Assembly: GCF_003703975.1 (NCBI RefSeq)
Contig: NZ_QTJY01000010.1
Coordinates: forward strand, 1-64,000
Length of the DNA stretch: 64,000 bases
Reading direction: 5' to 3'
From: Larkinella soli
Lineage (GTDB): Bacteria; Bacteroidota; Bacteroidia; Cytophagales; Spirosomataceae
Positions within the stretch are counted from its first letter, which is position 1; each line of letters begins with the position of its first letter. This document shows, piece after piece, positions 35,522 through 43,950 of this stretch. The translations under genes and the position numbers were made by a program. The notes below the pieces were generated by a model, which had not been told where the DNA came from, did not search any database, and saw only the letters and a program-made list of their open reading frames with translations.

Positions 35522-35968
35522 ATGCTGTTCATGCTGAATAAACTGTTCATTCCTGCCTTGCTGCTTTCGGTTTTATCCGCCCCCTTCTCCGGCCCCGGCC
35601 GGCCTTATAAAGCCCGCTTTATCGTTGAGATTCAAAACATACGGCACCAGAGCGGGCAGATTCGGATCGGCGTGTATAAACCTTGTAAAAACTTCCCGCT
35701 GGAATGCCGGCCCTTCGCGACCCAAACCATAGCCGGAAGAGGGCAGAGCATCCGTGTGCCGTTCGAATTCGAACCCGGCAGCTACGCCGTGGCCGTCTTT
35801 CACGACGTGAACGACAACGGAAAGATGGACAAGAAACTATTCGGCATACCGAAAGAGCCGTACGGCTTCAGCAATAACTTCCGGCCGGTTCTGTCGGGTC
35901 CGTCGTTCGAAGATTGCCAGGTAAAACTTGGCGACGAGGGGACCACCGTCTCCATCAGGCTGCTCTGA
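35522..35968 (+). CDS. DUF2141 family exported protein
   Basis: A 148-residue protein with a signal peptide (LNKLFIPALLLSVLSAPFS) and a beta-rich DUF2141 domain: RFIVEIQNIRHQSGQIRIGV, FEFEPGSYAVAVFHDVNDNG and KMDKKLFGIPKEPYGFSNN. The DxNxNGxxD-like stretch recalls calcium-binding loops. In Bacteroidota such proteins are periplasmic or outer-membrane-associated with an unknown role. It is read divergently from the Crp/Fnr gene and is monocistronic. The first Met (35522) is close to a second one three codons on (35531), and the choice does not matter for function. Confidence 0.9.
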   Translation: MLFMLNKLFIPALLLSVLSAPFSGPGRPYKARFIVEIQNIRHQSGQIRIGVYKPCKNFPLECRPFATQTIAGRGQSIRVPFEFEPGSYAVAVFHDVNDNGKMDKKLFGIPKEPYGFSNNFRPVLSGPSFEDCQVKLGDEGTTVSIRLL

Positions 35969-36095
35969 CGGCAGGGCGGAGAGCGGAATTGCCGCGATTC
36001 TACGAAAAGTAACAAACCTTCCTTCCGGAAGCCTACTTCGGAGAAGTAACGCCTTCCTTTCATTCTGTTTCTCGCTGAATTACTGGCTTCCATAG

Positions 36096-36124
36096 TTTAG
36101 AAACCGAATTTATTTGTAACTTTG
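36096..36124 (+). promoter_or_regulatory. Probable guaB promoter
   Basis: A perfect -7 box TAACTTTG at 36117-36124. A TTTAG-like element lies 17 bases upstream (36096-36100), a poorer match to the TTTG element. The ATG is at 36156. Confidence 0.5.
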
Positions 36125-36127
36125 CCC

Positions 36128-36155
36128 GGCAAATAACATATCCTGTTTATTTGCC
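36128..36155 (+). promoter_or_regulatory. Leader hairpin touching the guaB start codon
   Basis: A 9-bp inverted repeat (GGCAAATAA at 36128-36136 with 36147-36155) and a 10-base loop. The last base of the right arm is immediately before the ATG. It would lie at the very 5' end of the mRNA or at the operator position. Confidence 0.5.
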
Positions 36156-37628
36156 ATGAGCTTAGACTCCTCCAAGTTTCTCTACGAGGCCCTCACTTAC
36201 GACGACGTTCTGCTTCTGCCCTCCTACTCGGAGGTTCTCCCGCGCGATACCCGGACCAAGACCCAGCTTACCCGCAATATCCGGCTGAACATTCCGCTGA
36301 TTTCTGCGGCCATGGACACCGTCACGGAGTATGAACTCGCCATCGCCATGGCGCAGGAAGGAGGCATCGGGATCATCCACAAGAACATGAGCATCGAAGC
36401 TCAGGCGGAGCAGGTTCGGAAAGTAAAGCGCTCGGAAAGCGGCATGATCATCGACCCGATCACGCTCAGCGAAGGCGCCACACTGGCCGACGCCCATCAG
36501 ATCATGCGGGAATTTAAAATCGGCGGCATTCCGGTCGTCGACGCCGGCAACAAACTGATCGGGATTCTGACCAACCGCGACCTCCGCTTCCAGACTGAAC
36601 TCGCGAAGCCCGTCACGGCCATCATGACCCGCGAGAACCTCATTACCGCCAGGGAAGGCATTACGCTCGAAGAAGCCGAGAGCATCCTCCAGCAATATAA
36701 AATCGAAAAACTGCCGATCGTGGACGGCGAAAACCGCCTGGTCGGGCTGATTACCTATAAGGACATTCTCAAGAAGAAAAGCCACCCCAACGCCTGCAAG
36801 GACGATCTGGGCCGGCTCCGGGTCGGGGCGGCCGTCGGCGTCACGCCCGACCTGATCCGCCGGATCGAGGCCCTGGTCAAGGCCGGTGTCGACGTCATCA
36901 GCGTCGATACGGCCCACGGTCACTCCAGAGGAGTCATCGATGCCGTCCGGGACATCAAGGAGCGTTTTCCGAAGCTGGACGTCATCGCCGGCAACGTGGC
37001 GACCGGCGAAGGGGCCAAAGCCTTGGCCGACGCGGGAGCCGACGCGGTCAAGGTCGGCGTCGGACCGGGCAGTATCTGTACGACCCGGATCATTGCCGGA
37101 ATCGGAATGCCGCAGCTGACGGCCGTCTATGAATCCGCCAAAGCCCTGAAAGGCACCGGCGTTCCGGTAATTGCCGACGGAGGAATCCGCTTCTCCGGCG
37201 ACATTACCAAAGCCATTGCGGGCGGGGCCTATACGGTCATGATCGGGTCGCTGCTGGCCGGAACGGAAGAAGCCCCGGGCGAAGTTGTGCTCTATGAAGG
37301 CCGCCGGTTCAAAACCTACCGCGGGATGGGTTCGGTCGAGGCCATGGAAGAAGGCTCCCGGGACCGGTATTTCCAGGATGCGGAAGACGACATCAAAAAG
37401 CTGGTGCCGGAGGGTATCGTCGGCCGGGTACCGTTCAAAGGCCGGGTATCGGAGATCATTTATCAGCTCGTCGGCGGTCTGAAAGCCGGCATGGGTTACT
37501 GCGGAGCCAAAGACATCGAAGCGCTGCAGGAGGCCCGGTTCGTGAAGATCACGTCGGCCGGTGTCCGGGAAAGCCACCCGCACGACATCCAGATTCAGAA
37601 GGAAGCACCCAACTATTCGGCAAGGTAA
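36156..37628 (+). CDS. guaB: Inosine-5'-monophosphate dehydrogenase
   Basis: A 490-residue enzyme that oxidises IMP to XMP with NAD+, the rate-limiting step of GMP synthesis. It has an N-terminal catalytic part ([20 protein letters not shown]), two CBS domains inserted at about 95-210, and the catalytic loop [13 protein letters not shown] with its nucleophilic Cys near residue 308. IMP-binding segments are GIRFSGDI and the flap [12 protein letters not shown]-terminal [17 protein letters not shown] completes it. The length and order are canonical for bacterial IMPDH. A hairpin at its 5' end may control translation, and a large imperfect hairpin lies past the stop codon. Confidence 0.97.
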   Translation: MSLDSSKFLYEALTYDDVLLLPSYSEVLPRDTRTKTQLTRNIRLNIPLISAAMDTVTEYELAIAMAQEGGIGIIHKNMSIEAQAEQVRKVKRSESGMIIDPITLSEGATLADAHQIMREFKIGGIPVVDAGNKLIGILTNRDLRFQTELAKPVTAIMTRENLITAREGITLEEAESILQQYKIEKLPIVDGENRLVGLITYKDILKKKSHPNACKDDLGRLRVGAAVGVTPDLIRRIEALVKAGVDVISVDTAHGHSRGVIDAVRDIKERFPKLDVIAGNVATGEGAKALADAGADAVKVGVGPGSICTTRIIAGIGMPQLTAVYESAKALKGTGVPVIADGGIRFSGDITKAIAGGAYTVMIGSLLAGTEEAPGEVVLYEGRRFKTYRGMGSVEAMEEGSRDRYFQDAEDDIKKLVPEGIVGRVPFKGRVSEIIYQLVGGLKAGMGYCGAKDIEALQEARFVKITSAGVRESHPHDIQIQKEAPNYSAR

Positions 37629-37639
37629 GGAATCGAGCT

Positions 37640-37733
37640 AAAGGGGTTAGGAGTTTAAGGGTTGAGGGGTTAGGGAGTTGAGCCCGACCCCTTACCCCCC
37701 TACCCCTCAACCCTTAAACTCCTTAACCCCTTT
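37640..37733. repeat. Large G/C-skewed inverted repeat after guaB
   Basis: A 31-base left arm (37640-37670) pairs with a 32-base right arm (37702-37733) with only one bulged base. The loop is about 31 bases. The left arm has G runs of 3-4 (GGGGTTAGG, AAGGG, GAGGGG, TTAGGG), which allows a G-quadruplex on the plus strand. No T-tract follows, so it is not a simple terminator. It is a candidate dispersed intergenic element. Confidence 0.7.
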
Positions 37734-37814
37734 CCTTCCTCCCCAGACCTCTTTTTACTGAAAGATTACGCTGCCATTTTTCAGGGTAGACAATAAAACG
37801 CTATTTTGGCCGTT

Positions 37815-38150
37815 ATGAGAAGACAAACGCAGACGATCTACGAGGTAACCGTGCAATATATCGGTTCCCTCACTGCGCTCCGCCAACGGGAACCGTTTAC
37901 GGTTTTCTTCTCCAATCTTACCAAAGCCGTCGAAACCATCATCAGCCACCTGGCGCTGAACGGCTGGCCTGTAAAAATCAACTATACCGCCGTTTATCGC
38001 AGCCTGAAACAACGGGGCAGCTACCAGTGCGATTTCGACGTGGCCGGTGCCAAGGTCTTCCGTATCCGGATTACACCCCGGCTCCTCAACCCGGTCCTGA
38101 CCACGATGGGAATCGACGAGAAACCCGTCGAACCGACCCGAAAAAAGTAG
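37815..38150 (+). CDS. Hypothetical protein
   Basis: A 111-residue soluble basic protein. Start is the ATG at 37815 and not the TTG three codons upstream. The sequence has a strand-rich N-terminus (TIYEVTVQYIGSLTAL), an amphipathic helix (TKAVETIISHLALNGWPVKI), a middle with YRSLKQRGSYQCDFDVAG, and a C-terminal tail. No motif or family is recognised. It stands alone between the hairpin element and the convergent TRIC gene, and its stop is only three bases from the stop of that gene. Codon use resembles the neighbours, which supports a real gene. Confidence 0.6.
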   Translation: MRRQTQTIYEVTVQYIGSLTALRQREPFTVFFSNLTKAVETIISHLALNGWPVKINYTAVYRSLKQRGSYQCDFDVAGAKVFRIRITPRLLNPVLTTMGIDEKPVEPTRKK

Positions 38151-38153
38151 GCC

Positions 38154-38768
38154 TTACACCTCAATCCGCGGCAGCGACCAGCCATAACGAATCGAGAGCA
38201 GCCGGATGGCCGTAATGATGCCGACCGAAAGAATCAGGTTCAGGGCGGGGTCCATGCCGATCTGCCGGCCGAAGACGTAGAAAACGGCGCCGGCGAGGCA
38301 GGCCGTCGCGTAGATTTCCTTGCTGAAGATGATGGGAAGGTCGTTCACCAGCGTATCGCGCAGCACCCCACCGAAGATGGCCGAGATCATGCCGAGCAGG
38401 ACGGCCGCCCAGGCGTTGACGCCGAACGCAATGGCTTTCTGTGCGCCCAGGATCGTGAATAAACCGACGCCCAGCGTATCGAAAAACAGAAGCGGCCTCC
38501 GCAGGGTGTTCATCCAGAGTTTTCGGAGAAGGATAGCCAGCGCCACTCCGAGCAGGATCACGATGATGTAGCTGGAATCCCGAATCCAGACGAGCGGATG
38601 GGCGCCGATGGCGATGTCCCGCATGGTTCCCCCGCCGATGGCCGTCAGGAAACCGACGAAGAACATGCCGAAGAGGTCGTGATAAATCTTTTTGTTCAGG
38701 GCCGACAGGGCACCTGAAATGGCAAAAACGCCGGTTCCGACAAGGTCCAGTATGTACAGGAAGGTCAT
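38154..38768 (-). CDS. TRIC family cation channel (YicG/UPF0126-like)
   Basis: A 204-residue inner membrane protein with about seven transmembrane segments. The family motifs are visible: LVGTGVFAISGALSALNK, GGGTMRDIAIG in the middle, and the second repeat GVLRDTLVNDLP with LLGMISAIFGG. Two related halves each carry a G-rich element. Prokaryotic TRIC proteins form potassium-permeable trimers. The ATG at 38768 is preferred, because the next Met upstream would overlap the preceding gene. It is last of a leftward run beginning with the TauE gene. Confidence 0.88.
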   Translation of the reverse strand: MTFLYILDLVGTGVFAISGALSALNKKIYHDLFGMFFVGFLTAIGGGTMRDIAIGAHPLVWIRDSSYIIVILLGVALAILLRKLWMNTLRRPLLFFDTLGVGLFTILGAQKAIAFGVNAWAAVLLGMISAIFGGVLRDTLVNDLPIIFSKEIYATACLAGAVFYVFGRQIGMDPALNLILSVGIITAIRLLSIRYGWSLPRIEV

Positions 38769-38799
38769 TGCAAAAGCCCGGTGCGGGCTATATTTTGTA

Positions 38800-39285
38800 T
38801 CAGTGGGGTAGTTTATTTTTAAGCCGGCCGTAGGTCCAGGTTCCTCCGACGGCACTCAGAAGGGTCACCGAAACGGCCGTATAACCGGCTCCGATCTGGC
38901 CGAACAGCGGCCCCGGACAGGCCCCCGTGATGGCCCAGCCGATGCCGAACAGCAGGCCGCCGATGACCAGTCCCTTGTGGAAACGCTTCTTCTGAATCTG
39001 AACCGGCTCTCCCTGAAGCGTTCTGACGCCGAAGCGCCGGATCAGCTGTACACTAACCAGCCCGACCAGGACCGCCGAGCCGATCACTCCGTACATATGG
39101 AAGGAGTCCAGCCGGAACATCTCCTGAATCCGGAACCAGGACAGAATTTCCGCCTTGACGAACACAATCCCGAAGCAGATGCCGACGAGGCCGTATTTCC
39201 AGTTGGAGAACGTACTCTCCTGACGGGAAGTCAGATTCTGGAGATCCGCCGATTCGATCGTTTGTTTAGGTGCAACCGGTATCAT
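38800..39285 (-). CDS. YeeE/YedE-like (DUF6691) membrane protein, second half
   Basis: A 161-residue protein with about four transmembrane segments, including a GVIGSAVLVGLVSVQLIRRF segment and the motif GLLFGIGWAITGACPGPLF near the end. The G-x-G-W-A-x-x-G-A-C-P-G-P signature with a conserved Cys is typical of the YeeE/YedE (thiosulfate- or sulfide-transport-like) half proteins of Bacteroidota. It lies 20 bases after the 39306-39878 gene. The two probably form one transporter for a small sulfur species. Direction and substrate are not proven. Confidence 0.88.
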   Translation of the reverse strand: MIPVAPKQTIESADLQNLTSRQESTFSNWKYGLVGICFGIVFVKAEILSWFRIQEMFRLDSFHMYGVIGSAVLVGLVSVQLIRRFGVRTLQGEPVQIQKKRFHKGLVIGGLLFGIGWAITGACPGPLFGQIGAGYTAVSVTLLSAVGGTWTYGRLKNKLPH

Positions 39286-39305
39286 TTTCGTGAGTCAGGG
39301 ATTGA

Positions 39306-39878
39306 TTAGTCTACCCATTTCAGCAACAGGGGCAGCCCAAGGTGAGTCATCAGAAAACCGCCCGCCATGAAACAGACCGTCGCCACGAGCGAAGGCCATT
39401 GCAGTGTAGCCAGGCCCATGATGGAATGCCCGGAGGTACAACCCTCGGCATACCGGGTTCCAAAGCCGATCAGAAAACCGCCAAACACAAAAAACACCAG
39501 CCCCCTGACACTCAGCAGACTCTCCCAGGAAAAGAGGTCGGACGGCATCAGACCACTGGTAAAATCATGAATCCCGAGCGCCCGCAGGGCTTCGACAGTA
39601 GCAGCGCTGATGGCTATCGGCTCCGGGTTTTTCAGGACGGTATTGCCGATCCAGCCGCCCACCAGAATGCCGCCTACAAACCAGAGATTCCAGATTTCTT
39701 TTTTCCAGTCATACCGGAAGAAATCGATGTCGGCGGGAAAACAGGCTGCACAGATATGCCGCAGCGAAGAGGAAATACCAAACGATTTATTCCCGATCAG
39801 AAGTAGAACCGGGACGGTCAGCCCAAGAAGGGGCCCGGCCACATACCAGGGCCAGGGGGCCTGCCATAGTTCTGTCAT
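39306..39878 (-). CDS. YeeE/YedE-like membrane protein, first half
   Basis: A 190-residue inner membrane protein with about five transmembrane segments. The motif [19 protein letters not shown] contains the Cys-bearing loop typical of YeeE/YedE proteins, which face another Cys in the partner half. The ATG at 39878 was taken, because the ORF continues upstream into the persulfide dioxygenase gene without need. A second Cys-pair region (ICAACFPA) is unusual. It sits between the hydrolase and DUF6691-like genes. Function: uptake or efflux of thiosulfate-like sulfur. Confidence 0.88.
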   Translation of the reverse strand: MTELWQAPWPWYVAGPLLGLTVPVLLLIGNKSFGISSSLRHICAACFPADIDFFRYDWKKEIWNLWFVGGILVGGWIGNTVLKNPEPIAISAATVEALRALGIHDFTSGLMPSDLFSWESLLSVRGLVFFVFGGFLIGFGTRYAEGCTSGHSIMGLATLQWPSLVATVCFMAGGFLMTHLGLPLLLKWVD

Positions 39879-39891
39879 ACGCCGAAATAAA

Positions 39892-41304
39892 TTATTGTTT
39901 TTCGATGGAAGGCGTCCCGGAAACCACGCTGACCTGCCCGGTTTTTTTAATGGCCTCGATGCCGCCTTCCACATTGATCACCTGATCGAAACCGCGAGCC
40001 TTCAGGATCGAAGCCGCCACCATGGAGCGATAGCCGCCCGCGCAGTGGATATACGCCGGTCTGTTGCGGTCGATGCGGGCCATGTGGTCGTTGAGGGTTG
40101 CCAGGGGGATATTCTCGGCACCTTCGACGTGTCCGGCGGCAAATTCGTCGGGCCGGCGTACGTCCACCACCAGGGCTTCAGGATCGTCCCGGTGCTGCCC
40201 GGCAAAGGCCGCAGCCGATACCGACGGCACGGCGTCCGTTTCCCGGCCGGCTTTTTTCCAGCTTTCAAAACCGCCCGCCAGATAACCGATACACTGGTCG
40301 TAGCCGACCCGGGCCAGCCGCAGCACGGTTTCCTCCTCCCTGCCCAACGGCGTTACCAGCGCAATGGTCTGTTTCAGGTCCGGCACCAGTTCGCCCACCC
40401 AGGGGGCAAACTGGCCGTTCAGGCCGATATTGATGGAGTTGGGAACGAACCCGGCGGCAAATTCTCCGGCATCCCGCACGTCCAGCACCAGCGCCCCGGT
40501 CTCGTTGACGGCGGCTTCAAACGCATCCGGCGACAGGGCATGGGTTCCGCGTTCCATGACGCGGTCGATGCTCTCGTAGCCTTCGCGGTTGAGCCGGGCG
40601 TTCTCGGCAAAATAACCGGGGGCTTTGGTCAGACCGTCGAGTACGGCCCCGATGAATTCTTCTCTGGTCTGATCCCGCAGCGCATAATTGAACCGTTTCT
40701 GATTCCCGAGGGTGTCGGTCGTTTCTTTGCTCATGTTCTTGCCGCAGGCCGAGCCGGCGCCGTGGGCCGGATACACGATCAGGTCGTCTTCCAGGGGAAT
40801 GATCTTCGTACGAAGGCTGTCGTAGAGCATTCCGGCGAGGTCGTGCTCGGTCAGGTCGCCCTTGATGGCCAGATCGGGCCGGCCCACATCTCCAATAAAC
40901 AGGGTGTCGCCGGTAAAGATCGCGCGGTTTTTGCCTTGTTCGTCGATCAGCAGATAGGTGGTCGATTCGGGCGTATGACCGGGCGTGTGCAGCGCTTTGA
41001 TCCGAATGTTGCCCAGGGCAAACTCTTCACCGTCCCGGGCGTGCCAGGCCTCGAAACCGGTCCGGGCGTTGGGTCCGTAAACGATGGTCGCCCCCGTTTT
41101 TTTAGCCAGGTCCAAGTGGCCCGAGACGAAGTCGGCATGGAAGTGCGTCTCGAACACGTATTTGATGCGGGCGCCGGCCTGCTCCGCTTTTCGCAGGTAG
41201 GGGGTAGTTTCCCGCAGCGGATCGATGACGGCGGCTTCGCCTTCACTTTCGATGTAATAGGCGCCCTGAGCCAGACACCCGGTATAGAGTTGCTCGATGA
41301 TCAT
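39892..41304 (-). CDS. Persulfide dioxygenase-like MBL hydrolase fused to two rhodanese domains
   Basis: A 470-residue cytoplasmic enzyme. The N-terminal metallo-beta-lactamase domain (1-about 215) has [39 protein letters not shown] and the late His in [11 protein letters not shown], as in ETHE1 persulfide dioxygenases with a single iron. Rhodanese domain 1 (about 250-350) lacks the active Cys ([11 protein letters not shown] replaces the CxxGxR loop). Domain 2 (about 375-455) has HCAGGYRS with the Cys. The combination would oxidise glutathione persulfide to sulfite and pass sulfur to the rhodanese. It lies between the TauE gene (sulfite export) and two YeeE-like genes, which supports a sulfide or persulfide detoxification operon. 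Confidence 0.92.
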   Translation of the reverse strand: MIIEQLYTGCLAQGAYYIESEGEAAVIDPLRETTPYLRKAEQAGARIKYVFETHFHADFVSGHLDLAKKTGATIVYGPNARTGFEAWHARDGEEFALGNIRIKALHTPGHTPESTTYLLIDEQGKNRAIFTGDTLFIGDVGRPDLAIKGDLTEHDLAGMLYDSLRTKIIPLEDDLIVYPAHGAGSACGKNMSKETTDTLGNQKRFNYALRDQTREEFIGAVLDGLTKAPGYFAENARLNREGYESIDRVMERGTHALSPDAFEAAVNETGALVLDVRDAGEFAAGFVPNSINIGLNGQFAPWVGELVPDLKQTIALVTPLGREEETVLRLARVGYDQCIGYLAGGFESWKKAGRETDAVPSVSAAAFAGQHRDDPEALVVDVRRPDEFAAGHVEGAENIPLATLNDHMARIDRNRPAYIHCAGGYRSMVAASILKARGFDQVINVEGGIEAIKKTGQVSVVSGTPSIEKQ

Positions 41305-41342
41305 ACCGACGAGTTTATTAATTACTACTTTTTGCTATTGAG

Positions 41343-42161
41343 TTACAACATGGATCGGCTCGTTAAAATTTCCTGCACGATTATATAGCCGGCCACGACC
41401 AGCACGAACCAGCCGAAGCCCCGCTTGAGCGGCATGGGGGCCACGAACTGCGCCAGGTAGATGCCGATGAGGATTCCGCCGGTGGAAAAGAGGGTGAATT
41501 CGAGCAGAAACCGCCAGTTCAGGTCGTTTCGGTGCAGATCACCCAGAAAACCCACGAAGGAATTGACGGCGATGATCAGCATGGAGGTCGCCACGGCCCG
41601 GTGCATGGGCAGTTTGGCCAGCAACACCAGCATCGGCACGATCAGGAACCCTCCTCCGGCACCGCTGGTCCCCGTCAGCAGCCCAACGGCCAGCCCGTCC
41701 AGCGCCAGCAGACCGTAGCGGGGCGGCTCGGCCGGAGCCGATTTATCGGCTTTCGGTTCCGAACTCCGGATCATGCCCCGCGCAGCAAACAGCATCACAA
41801 AGGCAAAGAAATAAAGAATGGCGTCCTGTTTCGCTAATACGAAGCCGTCCAGTTCAAGGAGCGGATCGGGAATGGCCGGCACCAGAAACCACCGGGCTAT
41901 AAATACCGATACGAAGGAAGGAACGGCAAAAGTCGCCGTCGACCGGAAGTCGACTTCCCTGCGCAGGATATGACTCACCGAACCCACCAGGGAAGTGGTT
42001 CCGACCACGAAGAGGGAATAGGTCGTCGCCATAACGGGTTCGATGCGAAACAGATACACGAAGATCGGCACCGTCAGGATCGACCCGCCCCCGCCCGCCA
42101 GCCCGATCACCAGACCCGCCACGATGGCCGCTCCGTATCCGGTAAGTTCCTGAAGTTGCAT
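41343..42161 (-). CDS. TauE/SafE family sulfite/sulfonate exporter
   Basis: A 272-residue inner membrane protein with about eight transmembrane segments in two repeats, each with a Gly-rich motif (GYGAAIVAGLVIGLAGGGGS and LAVGLLTGTSGAGGGFLIVP). The ATG at 42161 gives normal length. TauE/SafE members export sulfite, sulfoacetate or related anions. Here it is first in the sulfur operon, 38 bases before the dioxygenase gene, which would produce sulfite. It is probably the exit route for that sulfite. Confidence 0.92.
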   Translation of the reverse strand: MQLQELTGYGAAIVAGLVIGLAGGGGSILTVPIFVYLFRIEPVMATTYSLFVVGTTSLVGSVSHILRREVDFRSTATFAVPSFVSVFIARWFLVPAIPDPLLELDGFVLAKQDAILYFFAFVMLFAARGMIRSSEPKADKSAPAEPPRYGLLALDGLAVGLLTGTSGAGGGFLIVPMLVLLAKLPMHRAVATSMLIIAVNSFVGFLGDLHRNDLNWRFLLEFTLFSTGGILIGIYLAQFVAPMPLKRGFGWFVLVVAGYIIVQEILTSRSML

Positions 42162-42203
42162 GCCCCAAAATGGAAAATCTTTCGCAAATCAGATACCCAA
42201 ACC

Positions 42204-42240
42204 AAAAAAAGCTCCTGAACCGGTCTGGTTCAGGAGCTTT
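42204..42240 (-). terminator. Rho-independent terminator of the amino acid permease gene
   Basis: A 14-bp stem (AAAGCTCCTGAACC at 42208-42221 with 42227-42240) with a 5-base loop. Read leftward it is followed by the T run complementary to 42204-42210. Confidence 0.88.
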
Positions 42241-42264
42241 CGGAGATCCATTCAGGAAATTTTG

Positions 42265-43818
42265 TTATTTCAGCTTGCTGTGGTAGCGGCCGTAAACGAA
42301 ATAGATCACCAGACCGATGACCATCCAGATGATCAGCCGGGTCCAGTTTTCCCAACCCAGGCTCAGAATCATCGACAGACAAACCAGGGCCCCGATAGGG
42401 CAGACAATCAGGTAAATGGGCGTTTTGAACGGCCGGGGCAGTTGCGGATCGGTTTTTCGCAGAATCATGATCCCGATGCAAACCAGTACGAAGGCAAACA
42501 GGGTTCCGATGCTGGTCATATCGCCCACGACGCTATCCGGAATGAAGGCAGCGAACAGCGAAACAAACACAAAAAACACCCATTGCGACCGGTAGGGCGT
42601 CTTATAGGTCGGGTGCAGTTTTGAGAAAATTTTCGGCACAAGACCATCCTTGCTCATCGTGTAAAATACGCGGGTCTGGCCCAGCAGCATCACCAGAATG
42701 ACGGAGGAAAAACCGGCCAGGATGGCCACTGTCACCAACGAAGCCAGCCATTCAAAACCGGGCATGTAGGTATTGATGGCATAGACCACCGAGGCTTCTC
42801 CGCCGTGACCCATGAATTCTTTGTAAGGCGCGAGTCCGGTCAGCACGTGGGAAAACAGAATGTATAAACCGGTACAGACGGCGAGCGATACCAGAATCCC
42901 GATGGGCATGTCTTTTTGCGGATTTTTGGCTTCCTGCGCGGCTGTCGATACGGCATCAAAACCGATGAAGGCAAAGAACACGATTCCGGCTCCCCGCAGA
43001 ACGCCCAGCCAGCCGTGGTTGAGCGGATCGGCATAATCGTGAACCTGACCGGTGCTGAGCCGGGCCGTTCCGGCATCGGCCGGAATCAGGTAGGGTACGT
43101 GGTTGGCCGGGTTAATGTATTTCCAGGCGCAGCCGATGATCAGCAGCACGATGCTGACTTTCACAATCACGATAAAGTTGTTGAAAGCCGCCGACTCCTG
43201 CGTACCCCGGATCAGCAGTAAACTCAACATCAGCAGGATAAAAACGGCGGGCAGGTTGATCAGTCCCCGCACGCCTTCCTCGCCGGCGTACATGCCCAAC
43301 CCGTCACTGATCTGGAACGGCGAGTGACACCATCGGTAGGGTATGTGAAAATGGAAAAAGTCGTACAGGAGCGCATTCAGATACTGCGACCAGCCAATCG
43401 ATACCGTAGCGGCCCCCAGGGCGTATTCCAGCACCAGATCCCAGCCGATAATCCAGGCGATAAACTCGCCCATGGTGGTGTAACTGTAGGTATAAGCACT
43501 CCCGGCAATCGGGATCATCGACGCAAACTCAGCATAGCACAAACCCGCCAGCGCACAGGCAAACGCTGCAATGGCAAACGAAATCGTAACGCCCGGCCCG
43601 GCATGTCCACCGGCTGCGGCCGCCGTCCGGACGAACAAACCCGCCCCAATAATGGCGCCGATTCCCAATGCCACGAGATTCGTGGCATTCAGAGTCCGTT
43701 TTAACGTAACCCCTTCCTGACCCATCGGATCGGCCTCCGTTTCGGCCATGAGTTTGGAAATCGATTTCTTCGCCCAGAGTGAACTTTGTGTTTGTGTCGA
43801 TGATTTGGTAGACTCCAT
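42265..43818 (-). CDS. APC superfamily amino acid permease (CAT-like)
   Basis: A 517-residue permease with about 12 to 14 transmembrane segments. The first part (LNATNLVALGIGAIIGAGLF) is the APC TM1 motif. LCYAEFASMIPIAGSAYTYS and TMGEFIAWIIGWDLVLEYAL are typical of cationic amino acid transporters. FFAFIGFDAVSTAAQEAKNP is the TM6/6b motif and YTMSKDGLVPKIFSKLHPTYKTP the cytoplasmic loop with PxR. The C-terminal part is MVIGLVIYFVYGRYHS. It is likely a proton-coupled amino acid importer, and substrate identity cannot be read. It is monocistronic. Confidence 0.93.
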   Translation of the reverse strand: MESTKSSTQTQSSLWAKKSISKLMAETEADPMGQEGVTLKRTLNATNLVALGIGAIIGAGLFVRTAAAAGGHAGPGVTISFAIAAFACALAGLCYAEFASMIPIAGSAYTYSYTTMGEFIAWIIGWDLVLEYALGAATVSIGWSQYLNALLYDFFHFHIPYRWCHSPFQISDGLGMYAGEEGVRGLINLPAVFILLMLSLLLIRGTQESAAFNNFIVIVKVSIVLLIIGCAWKYINPANHVPYLIPADAGTARLSTGQVHDYADPLNHGWLGVLRGAGIVFFAFIGFDAVSTAAQEAKNPQKDMPIGILVSLAVCTGLYILFSHVLTGLAPYKEFMGHGGEASVVYAINTYMPGFEWLASLVTVAILAGFSSVILVMLLGQTRVFYTMSKDGLVPKIFSKLHPTYKTPYRSQWVFFVFVSLFAAFIPDSVVGDMTSIGTLFAFVLVCIGIMILRKTDPQLPRPFKTPIYLIVCPIGALVCLSMILSLGWENWTRLIIWMVIGLVIYFVYGRYHSKLK

Positions 43819-43899
43819 AGAGGCCCGAATAAAATTTTACGAAATAAATGTTTTGCAAAATAACGCTTTTGTCGCCTTAATCTATAAAAGGGAAACCAA

Positions 43900-43937
43900 A
43901 ATAAAAAGGGATAAAGACCATGCGTCTTTATCCCTTT
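43900..43937 (-). terminator. Rho-independent terminator of secDF
   Basis: A 14-bp stem (AAAGGGATAAAGAC at 43905-43918 with 43924-43937) with a 5-base loop. It is followed leftward by a T-rich stretch (TTTTTATTTT), just past the secDF stop. Confidence 0.85.
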
Positions 43938-43950
43938 GGATGATGGAGCG

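Noticed and set aside
36162-37583. A 473-codon leftward open frame opposite guaB
   Set aside because: Antisense to a canonical IMP dehydrogenase with all motifs. The composition (many His, Asp, Gly, Arg) is that of a shadow frame.
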